Positions 36,341-47,564 of a stretch of 64,000 nucleotides of DNA are shown in pieces. The stretch's first letter is position 1. Each line of letters opens with the position of its first letter. Below the pieces are notes generated by a model that searched no databases, had not been told where the DNA came from, and saw nothing but the letters and a program-made list of their open reading frames with translations. A program made the translations under genes and the position numbers. Source of the DNA: Methanococcoides alaskense (GTDB lineage: Archaea > Halobacteriota > Methanosarcinia > Methanosarcinales > Methanosarcinaceae); NCBI RefSeq assembly GCF_027594145.1, contig NZ_JAQFFK010000005.1, positions 124,001 to 188,000 of the forward strand, read 5' to 3'.

Positions 36341-37825
36341 ATGTCTGAAAATACATCATCCATTGTCTCTAAAGTGTGGAGTTTCTGTAATGTCCTGCGT
36401 GACGGGGGAGTGAGCTATGGCGATTATCTGGAGCAGTTGACATATCTCATATTCCTGAAGATGGCAGAGGAGTACAGGAAGCCTCCTTATGATCGGGATA
36501 TCGGGATTCCGGAGGAATATAGGTGGGATGTGTTGAAGCAAAAGCGTGGGGCTGAGCTTGACACTCATTACAAGATGCTTCTGGAAGAGCTGGCGAAAAA
36601 GCCGGGGATGCTCGGGCAGATCTTCCTTAAGGCACAGAACAAGGTAAGCGATCCTGCTATGCTTTACAAGGTCATTGACATGATCGATAAGGAAAGCTGG
36701 GTGATGATGGGAGTTGACACCAAGGGCGAGATCTACGAGGGGCTTTTGCAGAAGAATGCAGAGGATACTAAAAGCGGGGCCGGGCAGTATTTCACTCCGC
36801 GACCGCTCATCAGGACGATGGTTGAATGCCTGCGTCCTGAACCCATGAAAACAATAGGTGACCCCTGCTGTGGTACAGGTGGTTTCTTTTTGGCAGCCTA
36901 TGACTTCCTTACATTGCATAATCAGATGGACCGGGAACAGAGCAGGTTCCTGAAGAACAAGACCTTTGGTGGCAATGAGATAGTCGCCGGAACCCGAAGG
37001 CTGGCACTGATGAACCTGTTCCTGCACAACATCGGGGAGATCGACGGGGAACCTTCTATATCCAATTCTGATGCACTAATAGCTGATTCAGGGGAACGTT
37101 ATGATTACATTCTTACCAATCCACCATTTGGTAAGAAGAGCAGCATGACCTTCACCAACGATGCAGGAGAGCTTGAAAAAGAAGACCTCACCTACAACCG
37201 TCAGGATTTCTGGGTAACCACAGGCAACAAGCAGCTCAACTTTGTGCAGCACATCCACACCATCCTCAAAGCAGGCGGTCAGGCAGCAGTGGTCCTTCCG
37301 GATAATGTTCTCTTCGAAGGCGGTGCAGGGGAGGTCTTGCGCAAGAAGCTCCTTGAGACCACCGACCTGCATACGATCCTTCGCCTGCCCACAGGCATCT
37401 TCTATGCGAATGGTGTAAAGGCTAACGTGCTTTTCTTTGAAGCAAAACCCGCAGCTAAAGAGCCGTGGACAAAGGAAGTATGGATATACGACTACCGGAC
37501 CAACGTACATCACACGCTTAAAAAGAACCCTCTGAAATTCTCCGATCTGGAAGACTTTATCCAGTGCTACAATACTGAAGACCGCTTCGATCGTCAGGAA
37601 AGCTGGAGCGAAGAAACTCCGGAAGGAAGATTCCGTAAGTTCACTTATGATGAGATCGTGGCAAGGGATAAGACGAATCTGGATATATTCTGGCTCAAGG
37701 ACGCAAGTCTTGCTGATCTCGATAACCTGCCTGATCCTGATATTCTCGCAAATGAGATCATCGAGAATATCGAAGCATCACTTGAAAGCTTCAAGGAGAT
37801 CATGGTAGTGATCAATGGAGAGTGA
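36341..37825 (+). CDS. hsdM: Type I restriction DNA methyltransferase HsdM
   Basis: 494 residues. N-terminal helical HsdM_N domain (SKVWSFCNVLRDGGVSYGDY), then the N6-adenine methyltransferase core: SAM motif I GDPCCGTGGFFLAAYD (about 180), catalytic motif IV NPPFG (about 262) and GQYFTPRPLI before it. Works with HsdS to methylate the host target and is needed for cleavage by HsdR. Starts 4 nt after AlbA_2 copy 2. Having hsdM last in the operon (R-x-S-x-M) is less common than R-M-S or M-S-R. Confidence 0.94.
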   Translation: MSENTSSIVSKVWSFCNVLRDGGVSYGDYLEQLTYLIFLKMAEEYRKPPYDRDIGIPEEYRWDVLKQKRGAELDTHYKMLLEELAKKPGMLGQIFLKAQNKVSDPAMLYKVIDMIDKESWVMMGVDTKGEIYEGLLQKNAEDTKSGAGQYFTPRPLIRTMVECLRPEPMKTIGDPCCGTGGFFLAAYDFLTLHNQMDREQSRFLKNKTFGGNEIVAGTRRLALMNLFLHNIGEIDGEPSISNSDALIADSGERYDYILTNPPFGKKSSMTFTNDAGELEKEDLTYNRQDFWVTTGNKQLNFVQHIHTILKAGGQAAVVLPDNVLFEGGAGEVLRKKLLETTDLHTILRLPTGIFYANGVKANVLFFEAKPAAKEPWTKEVWIYDYRTNVHHTLKKNPLKFSDLEDFIQCYNTEDRFDRQESWSEETPEGRFRKFTYDEIVARDKTNLDIFWLKDASLADLDNLPDPDILANEIIENIEASLESFKEIMVVINGE

Positions 37826-37939
37826 GGTCTGATGTTGTTGTCTGCTTATGCAGGCAGCCCTTTTTCTTTCAGGGATCGATTTTCACTATCATGTCTTATT
37901 TTGTAAAAAAGCAAAAAAGTAAAAAGTACGTCCCCTGCA

Positions 37940-39061
37940 TTAATTCTTCAATGCAAAGTACATACTTCCCATTGCTACCAGTGTAACCAGAAGGCCGATG
38001 ATCCCGCCTACAAATGGTATTTCTGTAAGGATCAGTACTATAAGGAGGCCGACTGCCAGTGTGGTCCACTGGTTATATTTGAAGCCTGCTTTTTTGAACG
38101 TTACCTCTCCGAGCCACATTGCAGTGTATATCTTTGCGATCATCAGGACGATGGCCAAGAGCAATAGCAGGAAGAGTGCAATTGGGATGCCGATGATGGT
38201 TATTAGCAGGACAATTGCTCCTATGAATGAGCCTATCAGTATCAGCAGTCCTACTGCGATCTTCTTCAAAGGTTCTTCCTGTATTTTCTTTGCGATCTCT
38301 TCGGTCTTTTCCGGGAAGACCAGGATGGACATTACTCCCAGAGCGAACAGGAATATGTAATATGAGATCTTGCCAACGATAGCTATCCCTTTGAATATTC
38401 CATCAGCATCGGACCTGTCATCGCGCTCTCCTCCCTTGTCAAATTTGATATCTTCCCCTACAACACCGGCAGGTATTGGTATTTCTTCGGGGGTGGTGTA
38501 TTCCAGGTTACCTTTTACGCTTGAATCAGGCTGGATCGTTATATCGGGTGAATCCAGTTTTGCATCTCCTTCGACATTACCTGAGAGCACCAGTGAACCT
38601 GCTGAGACCTCTAGTAAGCCTCCGAAGTTTCCTCCAAGATCGGCATCGCCACTTCTTATGGTCGTATCACCGCCAATGTTTGCATTCTCAGTTGTGGACA
38701 CTGTGCCGGCAGCTACCAGAAGATCGTCACCTATCTGGCCGCTAAGTTCGAATGATCCACAGGCGACCCTTACATCATCGCCGATAATGCCTGTAATTGT
38801 CACATCACCTGCAGTAACAATGAGATCCCCGGAAACGTTCCCGTTGATCTGCACAGTACCTCCGGCAGCCACGACATCCCCAAGGACATCCCCATTCACT
38901 ATCAGGGTGTCACCTGCAATGTAAACATCATCTTCGACCGTTTCATTGATGACTACCAGGCTACCGCTCTCGAACATACTGGATGCGCTTGCATTAGATG
39001 TTAAAGATAACAATAAGAATACAATGACGCATATCATCCATAGACTATCTTTCAATTTCAT
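37940..39061 (-). CDS. Bactofilin-like (polymer-forming) membrane protein
   Basis: 373 residues. Signal peptide (about 1-26), then a right-handed beta-helix of bactofilin type with repeated GDV/GDD turns (VNGDVLGDVVAAGGTVQING, VSGDLIVTAGDVTITG, about 40-185), then a linker and four hydrophobic segments (YYIFLFALGVMSILVFP, GLLILIGSFIGAIVLLITII, ALFLLLLLAIVLMIAKI, AVGLLIVLILTEIPFVGGII). Likely an envelope scaffold with the beta-helix outside or at the membrane surface. Related proteins are common and uncharacterised in Methanosarcinales. Monocistronic, convergent with hsdM. Confidence 0.82.
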   Translation of the reverse strand: MKLKDSLWMICVIVFLLLSLTSNASASSMFESGSLVVINETVEDDVYIAGDTLIVNGDVLGDVVAAGGTVQINGNVSGDLIVTAGDVTITGIIGDDVRVACGSFELSGQIGDDLLVAAGTVSTTENANIGGDTTIRSGDADLGGNFGGLLEVSAGSLVLSGNVEGDAKLDSPDITIQPDSSVKGNLEYTTPEEIPIPAGVVGEDIKFDKGGERDDRSDADGIFKGIAIVGKISYYIFLFALGVMSILVFPEKTEEIAKKIQEEPLKKIAVGLLILIGSFIGAIVLLITIIGIPIALFLLLLLAIVLMIAKIYTAMWLGEVTFKKAGFKYNQWTTLAVGLLIVLILTEIPFVGGIIGLLVTLVAMGSMYFALKN

Positions 39062-39841
39062 ATGACCCCACCTTTCAATTTTTAATGTAAAGTTTGATAT
39101 TAATGACTATTAAATGTTTCTGAATTTTGAATAACTCATTTAAAAATTGGTGGAGTGTTGACAGATGCATCTAATCTGGAACCTGTCGGAATACCAATGA
39201 TAAAAGATGATTTCGAACATTATAAACAATTTGTTCTATTAATTGATGATCGATGAAAAAAATGATCTGGTAAGTTGTTGATGTATCAGCATGCTGAAAC
39301 TTTGAAGTTCCAGACATGCCAATACGGTTAGCCCCCACGACTTTTCAACCCCGAAAAGTTAAGGCCTTTCGACAATATTGCTTTAGGTCAAGAGAAACGG
39401 CATAACTCTTAACCTTTACTTAATATATAAGTTTTTTAGTACTTAAAGTAAATGCCATTAAAAAAGAATGTATTTTTAATAAAATTGCAAAAAAATAATA
39501 CTATTTATAAGTTATTGCATTTTATTGTCTAAACTTCTAATGCGGTGAATTCTATTTTTTTGTTATTGGCACTTATAATGATACATCCCGCTCAATTAAA
39601 TTGCTCTTATATATCATGGAAGACTAAATTTATTTGAGTGTGGGAAAACTTCAGCAATTTATAGATATTGTCACGATGGGTACATATAAATAAGAACTGA
39701 AGTAAAGTTACAGACTGTTAACACCGTTAACCACACATCAGAGCCGGATAATCTTGCCGGTACATGTACAGAAAGCCGAAAGCGATGGGAATTTGTAGTT
39801 TTTAAGCTTCACATATCCCGAACGAACAGGTGGTAACTGAA
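39062..39841. other. 780-base gap upstream of pscS
   Basis: Mostly AT-rich DNA, no convincing ORF. It holds a perfect 7-bp hairpin ACTTTTC-AACCCC-GAAAAGT (39340-39359) in a relatively GC-rich patch (39290-39400), and AT-rich inverted repeats around 39417-39455. Near the gene lies GTTAACACCGTTAAC (39717-39731) and the palindrome GTACATGTAC (39761-39770), which may belong to the promoter or leader of the pscS-metY-metX operon. Confidence 0.4.
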
Positions 39842-42527
<2,686 letters not shown>

Positions 42528-42529
42528 GT

Positions 42530-43996
42530 ATGAGTGAAAGGTCTGTAGGAATTGTATCAACGAACTACCATACCATAGAAGGTGAGTTCCAGTTAGAAGG
42601 CGGTCATACCCTGAAGAACATCAGGGTGGCCTATGAGACCTATGGTAATCTCAATAAGGAGAAAAGTAATGCGATCCTTGTCTGCCATGCTCTAACAGGC
42701 GATGCACACGCAGCAGGCAGGCACAGTGGCGATGACAAAAAACCGGGATGGTGGGATGACATCATCGGTCCCGGAAAGGCCCTTGACACTGACAGGTATT
42801 TCGTGATCTGTTCCAATGTTCTGGGCGGCTGTAAGGGTACTACCGGACCGGCTTCCCTCGATACTGACACGGGCCGGCAATATGGTATCACTTTTCCGGT
42901 CATAACGATCGGGGATATGGTGAACGTCCAGAAAGAGCTGATATCCTACCTCGGTATTTCCACTCTCTTTTCAGTAGTTGGTGGTTCCATGGGCGGTATG
43001 CAGACGCTTCAATGGTGTGTTGCCTATCCTGAGTTTGTAAAGAAAGTTGTGGTCATTGCTTCTACTGCGATTTCATCACCTCAGCAGATAGCTTTCAATG
43101 AGGTTGGCAGGAATGCCATTATCTCTGATCCAGACTGGAATGGAGGGGACTATTACGATGGCGAACCCCCTGTAAATGGTCTTTCCACTGCAAGGATGAT
43201 CGCTCACATCACATATCTTAGCGATGCTTCCATGCATGAGAAGTTTGGACGGAAATTGCAACAGGGTGAAAGCTACAAGTTCGATATGTCCAATGATTTT
43301 CAGGTGGAGAGCTATCTGAGATATCAGGGAGACACATTTACCGGCAGGTTCGATGCCAATTCCTATCTTTATGTTACAAAAGCTGTGGATTATTTCGACC
43401 TTTCAAAGAACGGTTCTCTGGCAGAAGGCCTGAAAAATGTACAGGCAAAGATGCTGGTAATTTCAATAACTTCCGACTGGCTTTATTCGCCATATCATTC
43501 AAGAAAGATAGTCGAAGGTCTTACTGTAAAGGAACATGATGTAAGTTATCGCGAGATAGAATCCAGCTATGGCCACGATGCTTTCCTGCTTGAAAGCGGC
43601 CAGATCAATTATGTCATCAACAATTTCCTGACTCACACATCCGTTGCTGATGTAATGACCGAAAAGGTTGCTACCATCAGGGAAGGTGTGAGCATAGAAA
43701 CAGCTGCAAAGGTCATGTTCGAGGAGGCCCTTACTCATTTGCCTGTCGTTAATGAGAACGGCTGTCTTGTTGGTATCGTCACTTCCTGGGATATCTCAAA
43801 AGCGGTCGCATTAAAGTGTGACAAGCTGGAGAATATAATGACCAGGGATGTTCTGACGGCTTCCCCTGATGAACCGATAGTAGCTGCTGCCAAGAGACTG
43901 GAACGCCACAGCATCTCGGCTTTGCCTGTAGTGGGCGAGAAGAAAAGACTTATTGGTATCATCGATAGTGAGGACATCAACCGACTGATCGGTTGA
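42530..43996 (+). CDS. metX: Homoserine O-acetyltransferase with C-terminal CBS pair
   Basis: 488 residues. The alpha/beta-hydrolase part (1-365) has the catalytic triad: Ser in [10 protein letters not shown] (about 145), Asp in ITSDWLYSP, His in YGHDAFLLE. It makes O-acetylhomoserine for MetY. Residues ~370-488 form two CBS motifs ([40 protein letters not shown]), probably an adenine-nucleotide or SAM-responsive control module. The CBS fusion is known in methanogen MetX. Length is about 120 residues more than bacterial MetX because of the CBS pair. Confidence 0.93.
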   Translation: MSERSVGIVSTNYHTIEGEFQLEGGHTLKNIRVAYETYGNLNKEKSNAILVCHALTGDAHAAGRHSGDDKKPGWWDDIIGPGKALDTDRYFVICSNVLGGCKGTTGPASLDTDTGRQYGITFPVITIGDMVNVQKELISYLGISTLFSVVGGSMGGMQTLQWCVAYPEFVKKVVVIASTAISSPQQIAFNEVGRNAIISDPDWNGGDYYDGEPPVNGLSTARMIAHITYLSDASMHEKFGRKLQQGESYKFDMSNDFQVESYLRYQGDTFTGRFDANSYLYVTKAVDYFDLSKNGSLAEGLKNVQAKMLVISITSDWLYSPYHSRKIVEGLTVKEHDVSYREIESSYGHDAFLLESGQINYVINNFLTHTSVADVMTEKVATIREGVSIETAAKVMFEEALTHLPVVNENGCLVGIVTSWDISKAVALKCDKLENIMTRDVLTASPDEPIVAAAKRLERHSISALPVVGEKKRLIGIIDSEDINRLIG

Positions 43997-44091
43997 TCAT
44001 TTTGTTTTCTATTTTTTAGACTTTTACAGGTATTTGATCTACTACAGTATGAGTTCTGAAAAGAAAAAAGAAGAATGAATAAAAAAGAAAT

Positions 44092-46497
44092 TCATTCCAT
44101 TTCTTTTTCGGTTTCCAATACCTTCAATGATATCTTCATCACAGAATCCGGGTTGAGCGAGATCGATTCGATACCTTCTCTCACAAGGAACTCTGCAAAT
44201 TCGGGGAAATCACTGGGTGCCTGACCACAAATTCCACTGTGTTTGCCATTCCTCTTTGCTCCCTGAACTGCCATGGAGACCATTTTCTTGACAGCTTCAT
44301 CCCTTTCATCAAAGGACGAGGCTAATATCTCAGAATCCCTGTCCACTCCAAGGGTTAGCTGGGTAAGGTCATTGGAGCCAATGGAAAAACCATCGAAGTA
44401 TTTGCTGAACTCATCTATCAACAGCACATTGCTTGGTATCTCACACATGACATATACCTGCAGGCCGTTCTCCCCTCTTTCCAGACCGTTCTTTTTCATT
44501 TCCGCGATAACTTTTTCCGCTTCTTCCACACGCCTGCAGAAAGGTATCATAAGGATCAGATTTGTAAGTCCCATCTCATCCCTTACCTTCTTCATGGCCT
44601 TGCACTCAAGCGCGAAGCCTTCCCTGTAGCGCTCATCATAATAGCGGGATGCTCCCCTGAAACCTATCATGGGGTTGCTCTCTTCGAACTCGAAATATTT
44701 CCCGCCGATCAGGCTTGCATACTCGTTCGATTTAAAATCGCTCATGCGCACAACCACAGGTTTCGGATAGAATGAAGCCACAATGGTCGCTACACCCTGG
44801 GAAAGCTTTTCCACGAAATAGTCTTCCTTGCTCTTGTACCCGGCTGTGAGTTTCTCAATTTCCTCAAGCACACTTTCATCTTCAACCTTTTCAGGATGTA
44901 TCAGTGCCATTGGGTGGACCTTGATGTAACTCGAGATGATGAACTCAAGTCTTGCGAGTCCGATACCATCGTTCGGTATCATGGAAAGGGAAAAGGCCTC
45001 TTCCGGATTGCCGAGGTTCATCATCATCTCGGTCTTTGTCTTTCCCAGACCCTTGAGGTCAACGGTCTCTATGTGGAAAGGCAGTATGCCTTCGTAGACC
45101 CTGCCAATATCTCCCTCAGCACAGCTGACTGTGACATCCATCCCGTTCTTTAGTTTTTCAGTAGCATCTTGTGCACCCACTACTGCCGGAACTCCAAGCT
45201 CACGGCTGACGATAGCTGCATGGCATGTCCTTCCACCTTTATTGGTGATGATGGCAGCCGCACGTTTCATGATAGGTTCCCAGTCAGGAGTGGTCGTATC
45301 AGCCACCAGTATCTCCCCATGTTTGAAAGAAGAAAGTTTGGACACGTCATCGATCACATGCACTGTACCAGTTGCTATCTTGTCACCTACACTTCTGGCA
45401 GTGACGAGAACATCCGACCTCTCATCAAGGAAATATGTCTCAAGTACATCCTTTCTTTTCCTTGACTGCACGGTCTCCGGTCTTGCCTGTACAATGAACA
45501 GCTCATCTGTGTTACCGTCCTTAGCCCATTCTATATCCATGGGTACGGCCTGACCTTTCTTTTTAGAATAGTGTTTCTCAATGGTTGCAGCATATTTTGC
45601 AAGCAGGAGTATCTCATCATCGTTGATGCAGAACTTTCTCTGGTCTGCAAGTGGGACTTCCACATTGCGGGTAAGAATACGGGAATCCCCACGTCCGTAT
45701 ATCATCTTTATCTCTTTACTGCCCATCCTTTTCTTGATTATAGGCATGTAGCCTTCTTTTAAGGTGGGTTTGAAGACGTAGAACTCATCCGGATTGACAA
45801 GTCCCTGTACGATGTTCTCCCCAAGGCCGTAAGCGCCGGTTATGAATACAACATCCTCGAATCCGGATTCGGTGTCTATGGTGAATATGACCCCGCTGGA
45901 TGCAAGGTCTGAGCGTACCATCTTCATGACGCCTATTGACAGGCCGACCTTGAAGTGATCGAACTTATGGTGCACACGGTAGGATATCGCCCTGTCTGTG
46001 AAAAGAGAAGCCAGGCACCGGTTACATGCATCTTTCAGGGAGTGGTAGCCGTGTACATTGAGGTAAGTTTCCTGCTGCCCTGCAAATGAAGCATCAGGAA
46101 GGTCCTCTGCTGTTGCAGAACTGCGAACTGCCACATCGGTCTCAGTTCCATACTCTTCGCTCAGCTTGTCGTAAGCTTCTTTGATCTCTTCCCAGAGATC
46201 ATCCGGTATCCCTGCATCGAGTACTATGCTCCTTGCTTTTTTCCCTCTTTCAGCAAGGTCAGTGACATCGTTTGTATCAAGTCCTTCCAGACTATCCTTG
46301 AGTTCTTGCAACACACCTGCAGATTCCAGGACGTGCCAGTAAGCATCCGCTGTAACTGCAAAACCGTTTGGTATCTTAATATCCTTCCCTGTCAGTTCCC
46401 GGTACATCTCACCGAGTGAGGCATTTTTACCTCCGACAGAAGGTATATCCTCTATACGTATCTCTTCGAACCATCGAATGTATTTACTATCTCCCAT
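44092..46497 (-). CDS. ppsA: Phosphoenolpyruvate synthase
   Basis: 801 residues, full length. N-terminal ATP-grasp (VGGKNASLGEMYRELTG, AVRSSATAEDLPDASFAGQQ), central swivelling phosphohistidine domain with GGRTCHAAIVSRELG (His nucleophile, about 430), C-terminal PEP/pyruvate barrel with GSNDLTQLTLGVDRDS and catalytic Cys in SGICGQAPSD. Converts pyruvate and ATP to PEP, AMP and phosphate, the entry to gluconeogenesis, and so to glycogen. Monocistronic; T-rich sequence follows its stop. Confidence 0.95.
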   Translation of the reverse strand: MGDSKYIRWFEEIRIEDIPSVGGKNASLGEMYRELTGKDIKIPNGFAVTADAYWHVLESAGVLQELKDSLEGLDTNDVTDLAERGKKARSIVLDAGIPDDLWEEIKEAYDKLSEEYGTETDVAVRSSATAEDLPDASFAGQQETYLNVHGYHSLKDACNRCLASLFTDRAISYRVHHKFDHFKVGLSIGVMKMVRSDLASSGVIFTIDTESGFEDVVFITGAYGLGENIVQGLVNPDEFYVFKPTLKEGYMPIIKKRMGSKEIKMIYGRGDSRILTRNVEVPLADQRKFCINDDEILLLAKYAATIEKHYSKKKGQAVPMDIEWAKDGNTDELFIVQARPETVQSRKRKDVLETYFLDERSDVLVTARSVGDKIATGTVHVIDDVSKLSSFKHGEILVADTTTPDWEPIMKRAAAIITNKGGRTCHAAIVSRELGVPAVVGAQDATEKLKNGMDVTVSCAEGDIGRVYEGILPFHIETVDLKGLGKTKTEMMMNLGNPEEAFSLSMIPNDGIGLARLEFIISSYIKVHPMALIHPEKVEDESVLEEIEKLTAGYKSKEDYFVEKLSQGVATIVASFYPKPVVVRMSDFKSNEYASLIGGKYFEFEESNPMIGFRGASRYYDERYREGFALECKAMKKVRDEMGLTNLILMIPFCRRVEEAEKVIAEMKKNGLERGENGLQVYVMCEIPSNVLLIDEFSKYFDGFSIGSNDLTQLTLGVDRDSEILASSFDERDEAVKKMVSMAVQGAKRNGKHSGICGQAPSDFPEFAEFLVREGIESISLNPDSVMKISLKVLETEKEME

Positions 46498-46672
46498 TGA
46501 TTAACCCCCAGTTATTAGAATGAATTATTCTTTTTAACTGTTAATAAGATTAATTTTTAAGAGTATTAGAGTTTTTGGAGAAATGGAGGTAGTTGATAGA
46601 TTTGATTCCAAAAGAAGATGCATGGAGTAAAAGCTGATCACTTTTAGTATCCATGCAATTGCTATTCTAATT

Positions 46673-47419
46673 TCACTCTGATAAGACCACGATCTTCAAA
46701 GTTCCGCTTTGTGGCGGTAAACTTGCTGTGACCATTGGTCCATAGTAAGCTTCTATCCTCATTCCTTCAGTCAGGTCTTCAATGGTAAGTTCGTTCCCAT
46801 TGCTGTCTGTGATGGTTGTTTCCTGACCGATACTCAGGTAGATGTCACATGGATATCCTTCGCCTATCTCAACATCGTCCTCATCCAGAAGGATAACTGT
46901 GCTGCTGGTCCATTTTTCAGTTCCAAGAATTGTCCCGGTAGTCTTTACAGGCTGTGGAACACCTGGTTGATCGTTCTCATCAAGTACAACAATGCTAACT
47001 GCTACACTCTGTGCTGGTAGGCTTCTGGTTGTAGCAGGTCCGTAATATGCTTCTATCCTTGTTTCTTCAGTAAGGTCTTCAATGGTTAGTTCATTCCCAT
47101 TGCTGTCTTTAATGGTGGTTTCCTGGCTGATCTTCAGATAGATGTCACATGGATAACCTTCACCAATATCGCTCTCATCCTGGTCCAGAAGGAGAACTGT
47201 TGTATTATCCCATGTTTCGATTCCGATGATAGTAGCAATGGTATTCAGAGGCTGCATTTTGTCGTTGTTTCCACCATCAACAGCAGGTGAATTTTCGGAT
47301 TCCAGTCCACCGTTATCTATCAGTATCTTCTCATCAGCGTCAGCATTCATTATCATGGCACCGGCAGATATTACTGCGAGTACCGTGAGTACAAGTAATG
47401 GTATGTATGTGTTTTTCAT
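46673..47419 (-). CDS. Secreted protein with two tandem ~80-residue repeats
   Basis: 248 residues from ATG 47419 (preceded by AAGGTGAC). Signal or anchor segment YIPLLVLTVLAVISAGAMIM, a low-complexity linker, then two repeats of about 80 residues each. Both contain IGEGYPCDIYL, the segment DSNGNELTIEDLTE and RIEAYYGP, and each has a single Cys in the YPCD motif. The DNA of the two repeats is also similar, so the duplication is not ancient. No family recognised; the YYGP and DSDGN motifs suggest an OB-like or beta-barrel extracytoplasmic module. Monocistronic. Confidence 0.6.
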   Translation of the reverse strand: MKNTYIPLLVLTVLAVISAGAMIMNADADEKILIDNGGLESENSPAVDGGNNDKMQPLNTIATIIGIETWDNTTVLLLDQDESDIGEGYPCDIYLKISQETTIKDSNGNELTIEDLTEETRIEAYYGPATTRSLPAQSVAVSIVVLDENDQPGVPQPVKTTGTILGTEKWTSSTVILLDEDDVEIGEGYPCDIYLSIGQETTITDSNGNELTIEDLTEGMRIEAYYGPMVTASLPPQSGTLKIVVLSE

Positions 47420-47564
47420 TTTGTCACCTTGGATCATATGATGTCAGTAATTGGCTTCAGGTGATAGAATGAGTACTTCTTATATATCCATTACTTTAAC
47501 TACAGTTCAATTTGTAGTCTTCTGAATGCGTTTTTTAAAAAAAGAAGGCGATTTGACTCCGCCT

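Noticed and set aside
39290-39400. tRNA gene
   Set aside because: No acceptor stem, T-loop (GTTCRA) or D-arm consensus can be placed around the hairpin; no tRNA was found elsewhere in the window either.
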